A stretch of 64,000 nucleotides of DNA from an uncultured Planctomycetaceae bacterium (GCA_913031625.1 CAJWGB010000006.1:1-64000), one strand, 5' to 3'; positions 1-11,424 are shown, numbered from the stretch's first letter. Made by a program: numbers and translations. Notes: generated by a model from the letters alone, not told the origin.

Positions 1-1823
1 CAGTCCGCAAGCTGCCCCTCGGCCCACTCCTTGAGGGCTGCCTGAGCCTGCTGCATGACTTCGTCGGCCGCTGCTCGCGATGCATCCAGCGGACGAGTTT
101 CCGAGATATCGGCCTGACAGAAGAAGTAGAATTTGATCTTGGGCTCTGTCCCGGACGGTCGTCCGGCAAACTGAATTCGTATGTCAGAATCACGATCTGA
201 CTGGTAGATCAGCAGGTCACCGGTCGGTTTTTCGATCGTTCCAGTCTGCTTACCATCAGGAATAGAAGTCCGCGTGCCCCTGCTGTAATCCGCCACTTCC
301 ACGAGTCGAACCGGACCAATTTCGGCCGGCGGACTCTCTCGCAGAGTCTTCATCAGGCCATCGATTTTTGCTTTCCCGGTCGGACCGGTGCAATAGATCG
401 ATGTCTGTCCTTCCGCGTGGTATCCATGCTGCGAATGAAGGTCTCCCAGGTGATCCAGCAACGACTTGCCCTGACTCTTTAGCTCGGCAGCCAACTCAAG
501 AATGAACAGTGCCCCAATGGCTCCGTCTTTGTCCCGGCAATAGTCACCCGCGAGAAAACCAATCGATTCTTCGCAACCAAAGACGAAGTTGTCGACGCCA
601 TTCTCTTCGATCGTCTCCGCAATCCACTTGAAGCCTACGAGCAGTTCAGAAAATGCTCGAGCTCCATGGCCTGCTGCGATGGCTTTCACGAGAGGCGACG
701 TAACGAGTGTCTCAACAACATAGTTCTCGGGAGCGAAAGAACCGTTCTCTTTTCGCTTTGCGAGGAGGTAATCTGTGATCAGCGCGCCCGTCTGATTGCC
801 AGTCAGGGCTGTCCAGCCTTCATCACTGTTGCGAACCATGACGCCAAGTCGGTCAGCGTCCGGGTCGGAAGCGAGAATCAACTCGGCGTCGCTGTTGTTA
901 TCGTTAACCCAGTTAATGACAGGGTCAAATACCTCAAGCAATTCCGGGTTGGGAAGGTGCTTTGGAACGTTGGGGAAGTTGCCGTCTGCAGCACGGTGAT
1001 CTTCAAAAATACTGACTCCATCAAATCCAACCTTCTGGATGATCTGGTAGATGGAGGTTTCTCCCACGCCGTGCAATGGAGTGAAGATCGCATTGATGTC
1101 GCGTTTGTCTGAACAACTCAGCGCGGCGACGGATTCAATGTACTCAACGTCCAGTTCTTCACCGACGATGACAATGCGACCCTGCGTAACAGCTTCGTCG
1201 TAGTCTGCGAGCGGAATCTCCTTCGCATTGTTGACCTGATTAATGATCCCCTTGTCATGGGGAGGAACGACCTGACCACCGTTGTTCCAGTAGGCCTTAA
1301 ATCCATTGTCGGCAGGGGGATTGTGAGACGCGCTAATCATTACTCCGATGTCACAATTGAGCCGTCTCACAGCAAACGAAAGTTCGGGCGTCGCACGGTG
1401 GCTGTCAAAGAGAAAGACTTTGATTCCCTGCGCGGCAAGGACACGAGCAGTCAGTCGGGAAAAGTGAATGGAGTTATTGCGCGTATCACACGTGACGGCA
1501 GCGGCGCCTCCCTCGGCGACTCCTGATGCACGCAGGTAACTGGCGAGGCCCCATGCGGATTCGGAAATCGTCCGGTCGTTGATGGTTGCCGGGCCGAGTT
1601 CCCCCATTGGTCCACGGCGTCCACCGGTGCCAAACGGGATTGCCGTCCAGAAAAGTTCATCCAAAAGCTTCCAGTCGGCCGCCTCAATGATCTCCAGAAT
1701 TCGGTCGCGGTACTGAGCCACACACTCATCCGTGAGCCAGTCCGCCACATGGTTGGGAGTGTCCCCTGTGAGGTGTCCGTCAGCGGCAGCCTGCTGAACC
1801 TTTTCAATCGCTTCAACCGTCAT
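1..1823 (-). CDS. Phospho-sugar mutase (phosphoglucomutase/phosphomannomutase family), 3' end outside window
   Basis: Minus-strand translation from ATG at 1823 (MTVEAIEKVQQAAADGHLTGD...) stays open to the window edge; contains TAIPFGTGGRRG, ISASHNPP (phosphoserine loop), DPDADR metal-binding loop and GRPSGTEPK motifs. Confidence 0.93.
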   Translation of the reverse strand, partial: MTVEAIEKVQQAAADGHLTGDTPNHVADWLTDECVAQYRDRILEIIEAADWKLLDELFWTAIPFGTGGRRGPMGELGPATINDRTISESAWGLASYLRASGVAEGGAAAVTCDTRNNSIHFSRLTARVLAAQGIKVFLFDSHRATPELSFAVRRLNCDIGVMISASHNPPADNGFKAYWNNGGQVVPPHDKGIINQVNNAKEIPLADYDEAVTQGRIVIVGEELDVEYIESVAALSCSDKRDINAIFTPLHGVGETSIYQIIQKVGFDGVSIFEDHRAADGNFPNVPKHLPNPELLEVFDPVINWVNDNNSDAELILASDPDADRLGVMVRNSDEGWTALTGNQTGALITDYLLAKRKENGSFAPENYVVETLVTSPLVKAIAAGHGARAFSELLVGFKWIAETIEENGVDNFVFGCEESIGFLAGDYCRDKDGAIGALFILELAAELKSQGKSLLDHLGDLHSQHGYHAEGQTSIYCTGPTGKAKIDGLMKTLRESPPAEIGPVRLVEVADYSRGTRTSIPDGKQTGTIEKPTGDLLIYQSDRDSDIRIQFAGRPSGTEPKIKFYFFCQADISETRPLDASRAAADEVMQQAQAALKEWAEGQLAD

Positions 1824-2193
1824 AAGTACATCCGTTCTCGTGATATCCAGTGCGGACGTATGGTTGCAGATCTCTCCGAGAGTGCCAATCTGAGGGTCTT
1901 GTTTCGAAGTTGCGGTTGAATTGTCTGTAGCGGCGGCATTTGAGGGAGAAACTGGGGGAGTCGGGAACTGTTCACCGGACCTGGCGTCGTAAACGTACGA
2001 AAACAGGTGGGTGACTGTGCAACCGTTTGACTTATCCCGGTCGCGAGCCGCATAATTGCAGGCGGTGTGTTCTGTCCTGAGTCCTCCTCAGGGGTGATTC
2101 GCCGCTCCCATCACAAAGTCATTTCTGTTCGCATCCGCGAGCTTCATTTCAAACTCTCGTCCTTCATCCTCGGTTTGTTTTTCAATCGGACAC

Positions 2194-2817
2194 TTGCCTC
2201 TACCGAAAGACACATCTCCGCCGGTAGTAGGAATAGTCGGTGGCATCGGATCCGGAAAATCTTCGATTGTACGGTCCATCACAGACCTTCCGCTGACGGT
2301 GATTGATGCAGACGGAGCAGGCCACGAACTGCTCAAAAATCCGGAAATCAAAAAACAGATCGTCGAAGAGTTCGGCGAGTCCATTCTGACCAACCAGGAA
2401 ATAGACCGATCACTTCTGGCAGATCGAGTGTTTGGGCCTGATGAGGCTCACGCCCGTTCGCTGTCGGCGCTCAACCAGATCCTCCACCCGGCAATTCGAA
2501 AGGAGATTCTTCGTCAGATTCAGAACGCAGGTGATTCGGCCGCCATCATTCTTGATGCCGCGCTGTTACTGGAGGGCAACTGGGCTGACGATTGTGACGC
2601 CATCATCTACATCGATACCCCGCTGGCGATCCGGCAGCAACGAGTTAAGGTCAACCGAGGCTGGTCGGAAGAAGAACTCTCCCGACGTGAGAAACGTCAG
2701 TGGGACCTCCAGAAAAAACGAAACGCTGCAGATTTTATGGTCGACAATTCTTCGACGCCTGCGAAGTCTGCAGAGGAGATGAAAGAGATTCTCACACGAA
2801 TCATTCGCTCCAATTAA
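2194..2817 (+). CDS. coaE: Dephospho-CoA kinase
   Basis: P-loop GIVGGIGSGKSS, VIDADGAGHELL, LLLEGNWADDCD and RQQRVKVNRGWSEEEL match CoaE. Confidence 0.93.
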   Translation: MPLPKDTSPPVVGIVGGIGSGKSSIVRSITDLPLTVIDADGAGHELLKNPEIKKQIVEEFGESILTNQEIDRSLLADRVFGPDEAHARSLSALNQILHPAIRKEILRQIQNAGDSAAIILDAALLLEGNWADDCDAIIYIDTPLAIRQQRVKVNRGWSEEELSRREKRQWDLQKKRNAADFMVDNSSTPAKSAEEMKEILTRIIRSN

Positions 2818-2901
2818 CCCTTCCTTCGGCCTGGCTTTCTGCCCGGCTGACTGATCTGTCCGGATTCTTACCGGACCAAGTCGAGGAGGCCCCCAGCGGC
2901 C

Positions 2902-4269
<1,368 letters not shown>

Positions 4270-4333
4270 GTGAATCTGAAGACCGCCACCCCGCCGATGG
4301 GAGTGTTGGTCGTACGGAACAAGGCACAAAACC

Positions 4334-4804
4334 ATGGCCAGTACGTTTCAGGGGCAGCTTGTCTGTTCTGCAGAATCCCGTTTTGCAATCGTTGCGTCTC
4401 GCTTCAACGATCTGATCACCTCCCGGTTGATTGACGGCGCGATTGAGACCATCGTGCGTCATGGGGGCGACTCCGAAAAAATCGACGTGGTGATGGTACC
4501 AGGGTCGTTTGAGATTCCCATGGCCGCTCAGCGTCTGGCGTCATCCGGCAACTATGCTGCTGTCATCTGTGTCGGCGCGGTGATCCAGGGTTCGACCACT
4601 CATCATGAGTACATCAACAGCCAGGTGGCATCCGGCATCATGTCGATTGCTCGGGAGACGGGTGTGCCTGTGACATTCGGCATCATCACCTGTGAGACGA
4701 TGGAGCAGGCTCTGGATCGATCCGGTGGCAAAGTCGGAAACAAAGGCACAGAAGCAGCCATGGCAGCCATTGAGATGGTCAGCCTCTTCGGCACGCTTTC
4801 GTAG
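4334..4804 (+). CDS. ribH: 6,7-dimethyl-8-ribityllumazine synthase
   Basis: VVMVPGSFEIPMAAQRLA, AVICVGAVIQGSTTHHEYI, PVTFGIITCETMEQALDRSGGKVGNKG. Confidence 0.97.
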   Translation: MASTFQGQLVCSAESRFAIVASRFNDLITSRLIDGAIETIVRHGGDSEKIDVVMVPGSFEIPMAAQRLASSGNYAAVICVGAVIQGSTTHHEYINSQVASGIMSIARETGVPVTFGIITCETMEQALDRSGGKVGNKGTEAAMAAIEMVSLFGTLS

Positions 4805-4859
4805 GTCGGGGCGAGCGTAGCGAGGTCCGGCAGAACGAGCCATCGGCCCCCAAACGTAG

Positions 4860-4879
4860 CTGCCGTCGCCAGACGGCAG
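4860..4879. other. Perfect inverted repeat (8-bp stem, 4-nt loop) in the ribH-lactonase intergenic region
   Basis: CTGCCGTC-GCCA-GACGGCAG; no T tract follows, so not called a terminator. Confidence 0.6.
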
Positions 4880-4933
4880 GCCCAATTGTCGGTTGGCCGA
4901 AACCTGCTACAGATGCTTCTCGTGACTCCGCGC

Positions 4934-5992
4934 ATGCAATCAATCCTCGTCTCATCCTTCTGCTCCGAGAACGAAACCAGCCACTCAGCCGCCTGCGAAG
5001 GTTGGTGCGGTGGCGGCATCTATCAGATCACGATGGACGAAGAGCGTCCCAATCTGGTCAGACTGGCGGGCTGCAGTTTTCCACACCTCTTCGTGATGGA
5101 CCACCAGCGGCAGATTCTCTGGACGAATGATTCTCCAGTCTTCGACGAGGGCGAAGAATTCGTCGTAGGGTTTCAGCGGCAGTCGGCTGGATCATGGTCG
5201 GAATGCGCCCGAGTCTCCGCCGAAGGACAGGCACCATGTCACCTGTCAGTCGCCGGGTCGCAGTTGTTGGCAGCGAACTATAGTTCCGGCAATGTTGTGA
5301 GTTGGACAATCGGACCAGACGGCAGCCTGAGCAATTCGACAGTTCGACAGCATTCAGGAAGCAGTATTCATCCGGATCGTCAACAGGCTCCGTTCGCACA
5401 CTGCATTCATGCCGTCCCGGATTCGCAGCGAGTCATGGCTGCCGATCTTGGTGCTGACCGAATCTTTGTTTACGAGTGTTCAGCAGAGAGTTCGCTCGAA
5501 CCTAAACCGGAAGAGAGCCTGATTCTGCCCCCTGGTTCCGGGCCACGGCATCTCACGTATTCCCCCTGTGGCAGGCATCTCTACGTCGTTAACGAGCTCG
5601 GAAACTCAGTCACCCACTTCTCCAGAGATCCTGCAGATCGCTGGTTTCCAGGAGCAAACGTGTCGACGATTCCCGCAGACTTCGATGGAGCGTCATTTTG
5701 TGCGGACGTCTGTGTGACGAAGTGTGGGCGGTTTCTGTTTGCGACGAATCGCGGCCACGACAGCATCGTCTGCTTTGAGATTCAGCCCGACGGCACTCCC
5801 AGACGTCAACAGATTGTGTCAAGTCGTGGGGCTGGCCCTCAGAATCTGCTGCTCACGAAGGATGATCGTCAGCTTCTGGTGGCCAACATGAAGGGGCACA
5901 CGATTGCAGCGTTCGATGTTCATGAGAAAGGCAGACTGAATGATTGCGCATCACTGGTCCTGCCTTTACCTTCCTGTCTTGATCACGCGTGA
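4934..5992 (+). CDS. Lactonase family beta-propeller protein (6-phosphogluconolactonase-like)
   Basis: GCGGGIYQITMDEE..., GSGPRHLTYSPCGRHLYVVNELGNSVTHF, GAGPQNLLLTKDDRQLLVANMKGHTIAAFDV repeats; start probably at internal ATG 4934. Confidence 0.85.
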   Translation: MQSILVSSFCSENETSHSAACEGWCGGGIYQITMDEERPNLVRLAGCSFPHLFVMDHQRQILWTNDSPVFDEGEEFVVGFQRQSAGSWSECARVSAEGQAPCHLSVAGSQLLAANYSSGNVVSWTIGPDGSLSNSTVRQHSGSSIHPDRQQAPFAHCIHAVPDSQRVMAADLGADRIFVYECSAESSLEPKPEESLILPPGSGPRHLTYSPCGRHLYVVNELGNSVTHFSRDPADRWFPGANVSTIPADFDGASFCADVCVTKCGRFLFATNRGHDSIVCFEIQPDGTPRRQQIVSSRGAGPQNLLLTKDDRQLLVANMKGHTIAAFDVHEKGRLNDCASLVLPLPSCLDHA

Positions 5993-6208
5993 GCTGATCG
6001 GCAGGGTGCAGAACGAAACAAACAGCAACTCTCAGACACGCGTGATGTTCGTCTGGCAGACAGCCGTAACCGCAGGCGAATACACTGACCTGATTGAGGC
6101 TGTTTCCTGTTCACAACTCGCCGGTTGCCGGAAGCAGACAACAACCGGGGTCTTGTCGGAGTCGCTTACGTTGAAGGCAGGTTGAACTGGCTGGTCAATG
6201 ATGGGGCC

Positions 6209-6230
6209 CCTGCGACTGCCGGTTAAACGA
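6209..6230. repeat. 22-nt intergenic repeat, copy 1
   Basis: CCTGCGACTGCCGGTTAAACGA, one mismatch to 12680..12701. Confidence 0.6.
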
Positions 6231-6246
6231 AGGAGTAGCAGAGACG

Positions 6247-6465
6247 TTATTCGCTGTCGGCTTCGATGACGTAGTCTTCGCCGTTCACAGTGACCGTGTC
6301 GCCATCGCGCAGTTTGCGACCGCGACGAGTTTCGATGTCACCGTTCACCAGCACTTCTTCGCCACGGATCAGCATTTTGGCCTGGCCGCCTGTGCTGACC
6401 ACGTTTGCAAGTTTCAGGAACTGATCGAGACGAATTGTCTCGTCCTTCGCACCTTCGGTGCTCAT
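6247..6465 (-). CDS. S4-domain RNA-binding protein (YbcJ-like)
   Basis: IRLDQFLKLANVVSTGGQAKMLIRGEEVLVNGDIETRRGRKLRDGDTV is a typical small S4 domain. Confidence 0.9.
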   Translation of the reverse strand: MSTEGAKDETIRLDQFLKLANVVSTGGQAKMLIRGEEVLVNGDIETRRGRKLRDGDTVTVNGEDYVIEADSE

Positions 6466-6486
6466 GACAATATCTTTCCAGTCCGC

Positions 6487-7863
6487 TTACGAAAACAGTT
6501 CGTGGATTTCGCGGTGACCGAAATCCACCAGCGGGAATGGACGACCAGCGGGACCTGGCAAATGGGATTCCAGTTTGAGTCCCAGACTGTGGAAGATCGT
6601 GGCCACGATATCTGCCGGCTGAACGGGGCGATCCGCAGGCACTCCACCAATCGGATCACTGGCACCGACAACCTGGCCGCCTTTGACGCCACCACCCGCA
6701 AAGTAGGTTGTGAAGCATTGCGGCCAGTGGTCGCGGCCGCCGGCTGGATTCACCCGAGGTGTGCGGCCGAACTCAGCAAGGTTGCAGACCATGGTGTTGT
6801 CCAGCATTCCGCGTTCCTTAAGATCTGAAATCAATGCGGAATAACCCCTGTCGTACATGGGGGCCACGATATTTTTCATGCCCTCAATGGAAGTGAAGGG
6901 TTTGGAGCCGTGGATATCCCAGGTGATTTCGTCAAACACCGTCAAAAAGGTATTAATGGTGACAAAGCGGACGCCGGACTCGACAAGTCTTCGTGCCAGC
7001 AGGCAGCACTGTCCAAATCGGTTCATCCCGTAACGGTCACGCGTCTTCTGAGACTCCTTCGTCAGGTCGAATGCATCACGGGCCTGAGTACTCGTCATCA
7101 TTCGCCATGCGGCCTGAAAGTTTTCATCCAGCAGGGCCGCGTTTTCGGTGGCTTCAAAATCAGCCACGGTCTCGTCCACCAGATCTCGAAGTCGCTGACG
7201 ACGTTTGAGTCGTGCGTCACCAATGGATTCCGGTGGCAGGAGGTCGGGTACCTGAAAGTCTTTTTTCGACGGGTCCGCCATCAGGGCAAACGGATCGTGG
7301 GACTTGCCCAGAAACCCACCCGCCTGGCCGTTGGGAAGATTTCCGCCGCCACGTCCCATGGTTTCCGGCAGGACGACGAACGGAGGCAGGTCGGTGCGTC
7401 GCCCCTTCAGAAACGACAGGACTGCTCCAGCATGAGGCGTGTTGACTCCGCCGGAAAACTGTCGGCCCGTCTGCATCATCTGCCAACCGGCATCATGGAC
7501 GGCAGCGCCTGTATGGTGTGTTGAACGCACCAGAGAAAACTGGTCACCGATTTCCGCGTGTCCCGGAAAGATCTCAGAGATCTGGAATTCGCCTTTGGTG
7601 TCGATGGGGCTGAATGGACCACGGACTTCCGAAGGAGCGTCTGGCTTCATGTCCCAGGTGTCCAGCTGACTGGGTGCACCGAGATTGAAGATCATGATGC
7701 AGGATCGCTCTTCGTGACCGGGTTTGACGTTGCCGTCTTCTTTGGCCTGCGCATACTGGGCCATCGTGAGGCCAGCGGCCCCCAACGACCCAATCTGCAG
7801 GAAGTCGCGTCGGCTCGCTCCGTTGCATGTGTGGGCAGAACCGTCTCCGGTGATGTTCAGCAT
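6487..7863 (-). CDS. DUF1501 domain-containing protein
   Basis: SRRDFLQIGSLGAAGLTM (Tat-like leader), SCIMIFNLGAPSQLDTWDMKP, EFGRTPRVNPAGGRDHWPQCFTTYFAGGGVKGG. Confidence 0.95.
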   Translation of the reverse strand: MLNITGDGSAHTCNGASRRDFLQIGSLGAAGLTMAQYAQAKEDGNVKPGHEERSCIMIFNLGAPSQLDTWDMKPDAPSEVRGPFSPIDTKGEFQISEIFPGHAEIGDQFSLVRSTHHTGAAVHDAGWQMMQTGRQFSGGVNTPHAGAVLSFLKGRRTDLPPFVVLPETMGRGGGNLPNGQAGGFLGKSHDPFALMADPSKKDFQVPDLLPPESIGDARLKRRQRLRDLVDETVADFEATENAALLDENFQAAWRMMTSTQARDAFDLTKESQKTRDRYGMNRFGQCCLLARRLVESGVRFVTINTFLTVFDEITWDIHGSKPFTSIEGMKNIVAPMYDRGYSALISDLKERGMLDNTMVCNLAEFGRTPRVNPAGGRDHWPQCFTTYFAGGGVKGGQVVGASDPIGGVPADRPVQPADIVATIFHSLGLKLESHLPGPAGRPFPLVDFGHREIHELFS

Positions 7864-8021
7864 TTTTGAGCCCTATCAATCGACTGGAATCTGACCAGTT
7901 TATCGCGGGGCCGCCGCACCGACAACACGCAGGAGATCAGTTCCGGCTGGCTGCTTGATTGTCGCTTCAAACGCGGCAGAATGCTGCCTCGATTGTATCC
8001 CTCAGACGAGTCGTAAACTCA

Positions 8022-9002
8022 ATGCCCTCAGCGAAAGTCTCCAACACGCTCAAACGGCTTGCTCGTCGGCTGTTTGATGAAGAGGACCAGCAGCAGGCCT
8101 TCATCCAGTCGCTGGTGCAGCCAGTCACGTTTCCGGTCGCGGTTGTCTGGCTTGATGAGTCTGAACGGCCCGCGTCAGGATTCGCGACTCTGCCGCGTCC
8201 TGAGTGGCTTCCCACCTACATTGACCTTGTCGATATCGCGGAACGTCCTGGTCGACATCCGCTCCATGACCAGGGAGCATTCTATTGTCTAGATCCTTCG
8301 TCGGTCTTCATGAGTCTGTCGCTGACAGCGATTGATGAACGTATGAGTGGAGTCGTCCTGGACGCCTGTGCCTCCCCTGGCGGGAAGTCGATTCTTTCAT
8401 GGCGAGCACTGCGACCGGACCTGCTCGTGAGCAATGAAGTGATTGGAAAACGAGTCGGCGCCCTCATCTCCAACCTGAAACGCTGTCAAATTCAGCCGGC
8501 CACCGTTCTCAGCGCAGACACCAAAGCTCTGGCCGAACAGGCCGCGCAGGCAGCGGACGTGGTGGTTGTGGATGCTCCCTGTTCCGGACAGTCCATGATC
8601 GCCCGTGGCAAAGACTCGCCTGGCTGCTTTCATCCGGCAACGATCAACATGAATGCGAATCGCCAGCGAAGAATCCTTGCCAACTCGTCCCGGGTCGTTC
8701 GTCCAGGAGGATTTCTGGCCTACATGACATGTACGTTCAGCCTGAAAGAGAACGAACGCAATCTGGAGTGGTTCCTCAAAAAGCACCCCAAATTTCAGTG
8801 CATTGAGGTACCTCTGCTGGAGCAGTTTCAGAGTCAATTTAGCGACTCTCCGTGCTATCGGATGTGGCCCGAAAGCGGTCAGGGGGCTGGGGGATTCACG
8901 GTTCTGTTGCAGCGTTCTGATGACGATTCGCAGGAGAATGGTTGTTTTTCGAGGTTTTCGCCTCGCTGGCAGCAGCCCGTCAATGGTGAGCCCGCTTCCT
9001 GA
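8022..9002 (+). CDS. RsmB/NOP family SAM-dependent RNA (cytosine-C5) methyltransferase
   Basis: VLDACASPGGKS, VVVDAPCSGQSMIARG, LAYMTCTFSLKENE; ORF track starts at 7959, ATG at 8022 preferred. Confidence 0.9.
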   Translation: MPSAKVSNTLKRLARRLFDEEDQQQAFIQSLVQPVTFPVAVVWLDESERPASGFATLPRPEWLPTYIDLVDIAERPGRHPLHDQGAFYCLDPSSVFMSLSLTAIDERMSGVVLDACASPGGKSILSWRALRPDLLVSNEVIGKRVGALISNLKRCQIQPATVLSADTKALAEQAAQAADVVVVDAPCSGQSMIARGKDSPGCFHPATINMNANRQRRILANSSRVVRPGGFLAYMTCTFSLKENERNLEWFLKKHPKFQCIEVPLLEQFQSQFSDSPCYRMWPESGQGAGGFTVLLQRSDDDSQENGCFSRFSPRWQQPVNGEPAS

Positions 9003-9102
9003 ATCAAGGAAGTTGGGGTCCACGGTTGGACGCGGAGTGGAATTCCAGCCGGGGGCCTGATAATTTTCGCCTGAATCCCGGACATTGTTCTCAGGCAGAT
9101 CC

Positions 9103-9606
9103 ATGACAACTCAGGCCATTGCAGGCGTAAGTTCCACCACCGAAGCCGTCATCATGACGGAGTATCCTTCGATTGCATCGTTGGGACCGGCACGAGGTCT
9201 CGGCAAGGTCTACGAATCAGTGCCTTCGCCAATGGGTCTCCCCAAGATTTCTTATCTGGTTGCTCTGGCGACAGCTCCTCTGGGAATCCTGATGTACTTC
9301 TTCCTGAAAGCTCTCGGTCGCAAGTATGTCCTGACGAACCGCGAAGTGCAGGTCTGGTCTGCTCGCGGCCGCAATAAGCTCAAGGGAGTTGGGCTGCTGG
9401 ATTATGATCACGCTGAACTAGTGCAGGATTCGGGTCAGGTCTACTACAACGCTGCAGACATCAAGTTCATCGGGAAGAACGGCCAGACTCTGCTGTCGTT
9501 TCCCGGTGTCAAAGACGCAGAAGCCTTCCTGAACGCCATCGAGAATGCTCGACAGGCTCGCCGCCAGGTCAGGGAATCGCTGAGCCGCATCGAATCCCGC
9601 TCATAA
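9103..9606 (+). CDS. Hypothetical PH-domain-like protein with one membrane segment
   Basis: KISYLVALATAPLGILMYFFLKALGRKYVLTNREVQVWSARGRNK...; membrane segment followed by bacterial-PH-like stretch. Confidence 0.6.
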   Translation: MTTQAIAGVSSTTEAVIMTEYPSIASLGPARGLGKVYESVPSPMGLPKISYLVALATAPLGILMYFFLKALGRKYVLTNREVQVWSARGRNKLKGVGLLDYDHAELVQDSGQVYYNAADIKFIGKNGQTLLSFPGVKDAEAFLNAIENARQARRQVRESLSRIESRS

Positions 9607-9754
9607 GCATCAGTCCAGGCAAATCCCAGGAACAGACTGCGCGCACTCAGCCACCTTCAGGTGAACTCAACTGTTCCCTGTCGCCTGCGGGTCCATGCAG
9701 GGATAGAATGCCGAACAGGTTTATCAGCAGGCACTCAACCGGTGGGCTCAGGCG

Positions 9755-10435
9755 TTGACGGGCGACCATTCCACATTTGAAAACGATGAGACTTACGTCC
9801 CGGGTCGCAGTGCCGAGGACGCTCCGTCTGCAGTTGGCCTGATGTGCGGCGACTACGAACTGCTTGAGGAAGTTGCTCGTGGTGGAATGGGAGTCGTCTA
9901 CCGTGCAAAGCACGCTGTGCTGCAGCGGGAAGCGGCGGTCAAAATGATCCTGAGCGGACGGTTTTCCTCCGCGTCCGAACTGCAGCGTTTTCAGGTGGAA
10001 GCGGAGGCGGCCGCTCAACTGGACCATACCGCCATCGTCCCGATCTTTGACACCGGGGAACACGACGGAAAAGCATGGTACGCCATGAAATATGTCAGCG
10101 GCGGTTCACTCGCACAGCGGATGGACGAGTACCGAGCTGACATTCGCGGCGGCATCGCGGTGCTGCATCGCGTGACCGAAGGGGTGCACCACGCGCACCA
10201 GCGAGGAATTCTTCACCGAGACTTAAAGCCCGGCAACATCCTGATCGACGAATCCGGGGATCCTCTGATCACAGATCTCGGGCTGGCCAAGAAGACAGCC
10301 GCAGACAGCCGGCTGACTGAAACAGGCGTGATCATTGGGACTCCTGCTTATATGCCACCGGAGCAGGCAGGCTCCGCCACGAATGTCACCACAGCAGCCG
10401 ACATCTATTCGCTCGGTGCCATTATGTATGACTAA
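9755..10435 (+). CDS. Truncated Hanks-type Ser/Thr protein kinase (lacks the C-terminal part of the catalytic domain)
   Basis: YELLEEVARGGMGVVYRAKH, AVKMIL, HRDLKPGNILID, ITDLGLAKK, GTPAYMPPEQA, DIYSLGAIMYD-stop; TTG start. Confidence 0.8.
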   Translation: MTGDHSTFENDETYVPGRSAEDAPSAVGLMCGDYELLEEVARGGMGVVYRAKHAVLQREAAVKMILSGRFSSASELQRFQVEAEAAAQLDHTAIVPIFDTGEHDGKAWYAMKYVSGGSLAQRMDEYRADIRGGIAVLHRVTEGVHHAHQRGILHRDLKPGNILIDESGDPLITDLGLAKKTAADSRLTETGVIIGTPAYMPPEQAGSATNVTTAADIYSLGAIMYD

Positions 10436-11207
10436 TATCTATCAATACTTTCCAGAAGCTGAGCGGCCGTGGTTTTTTGCCCTCAATGACGTCCCTGGCT
10501 GGGTTTCATTCCTGTCTTTCGCCAGTCTGATCTTCCTGATTTGGCCGTCCATTGGTCTCTGGAATGCACTAGTCACTCGACCGCAGTCAATCCGAAGCGC
10601 AATCGGAGTCGGTGCTGTTACCGCCGCTTCCTGCGTTGCGATTGTTGTTGCCGTTCTGGGCTGGTTTGTCGTGACGTGGAACGCCGGCACGTACTCCAGA
10701 GCTCGAATCATGACTCTGGCACGAGCAGTATGGGCACCGGAAGGAGGTGAGGAGCGATTAAAACAAAAGGCACTTGAGATGTATCCGGGACTGGAAGAAA
10801 TCCCACTTGAGATGCGCCCGAGGATTCTTGCTGACCGTATCCTCACAGAACAGGTCGCGCAGGGGCCAGTGACGCTCGCCCAGATTGCGGTTGCCTGCCT
10901 GCTGCTCGCGTTCCCAATCATTCACGGAACAGTGATCACGCAGATCCTGCTGAATCGACACACGAGGTTTCTGGTGCTGCTGGTTCGTTATGCAGTCGCG
11001 TGGTTTGCCGCAGCTCTGATGACTCTGATCCTCCTCGCCTACCCTGCTGCAGCCATCACTGGTTCACTTTCCACAGAGAGATCCGGAGCACACATCGTGC
11101 TTCTTGCCTGCTGCAGTCTCGCCCTGTATGTGTCTCCCAGACGTTGGGGCAGAGAACAGCACATCACAGCGAATTCGACGGTGGCCCCGGCAAATCCGGG
11201 ATCGTGA
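10428..11207 (+). CDS. Hypothetical multi-pass membrane protein overlapping the end of the truncated kinase
   Basis: ATG at 10428 overlaps the kinase stop by 8 nt; MTNIYQYFPEAERPWFFALNDVPGWVSFLSFASLIFLIWPSIGLW... several hydrophobic segments. Confidence 0.65.
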   Translation: MTNIYQYFPEAERPWFFALNDVPGWVSFLSFASLIFLIWPSIGLWNALVTRPQSIRSAIGVGAVTAASCVAIVVAVLGWFVVTWNAGTYSRARIMTLARAVWAPEGGEERLKQKALEMYPGLEEIPLEMRPRILADRILTEQVAQGPVTLAQIAVACLLLAFPIIHGTVITQILLNRHTRFLVLLVRYAVAWFAAALMTLILLAYPAAAITGSLSTERSGAHIVLLACCSLALYVSPRRWGREQHITANSTVAPANPGS

Positions 11208-11424
11208 GGGCGACTCTCCCGATGAGGCGTTTTTTCGTTCTATCGGCAGGATTCTCCAGGACAGCATCCCGCCACTGATCGGCAGGCACCGGTCTCTGAC
11301 GTCTGTGCCGATCAGGCAAACTGCGAGGACTGTTCAGCTCGTACCACGCCGCGCCGGACATTCCAGTCGACTGACTTCGCGTGCCGATAATCAGGCCAAC
11401 CACGGATGGAATTGGGGGTCTGGA

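Noticed and set aside
5940-6185. 81-aa plus ORF after the lactonase
   Set aside because: Overlaps the lactonase 3' end out of frame, low-complexity translation, no recognisable product.
6910-7524. 204-aa plus-strand ORF
   Set aside because: Antisense to the well-supported DUF1501 gene; translation shows no family or domain-like features.
8397-9104. 235-aa minus-strand ORF
   Set aside because: Antisense to the RsmB/NOP methyltransferase; shadow ORF from codon bias.
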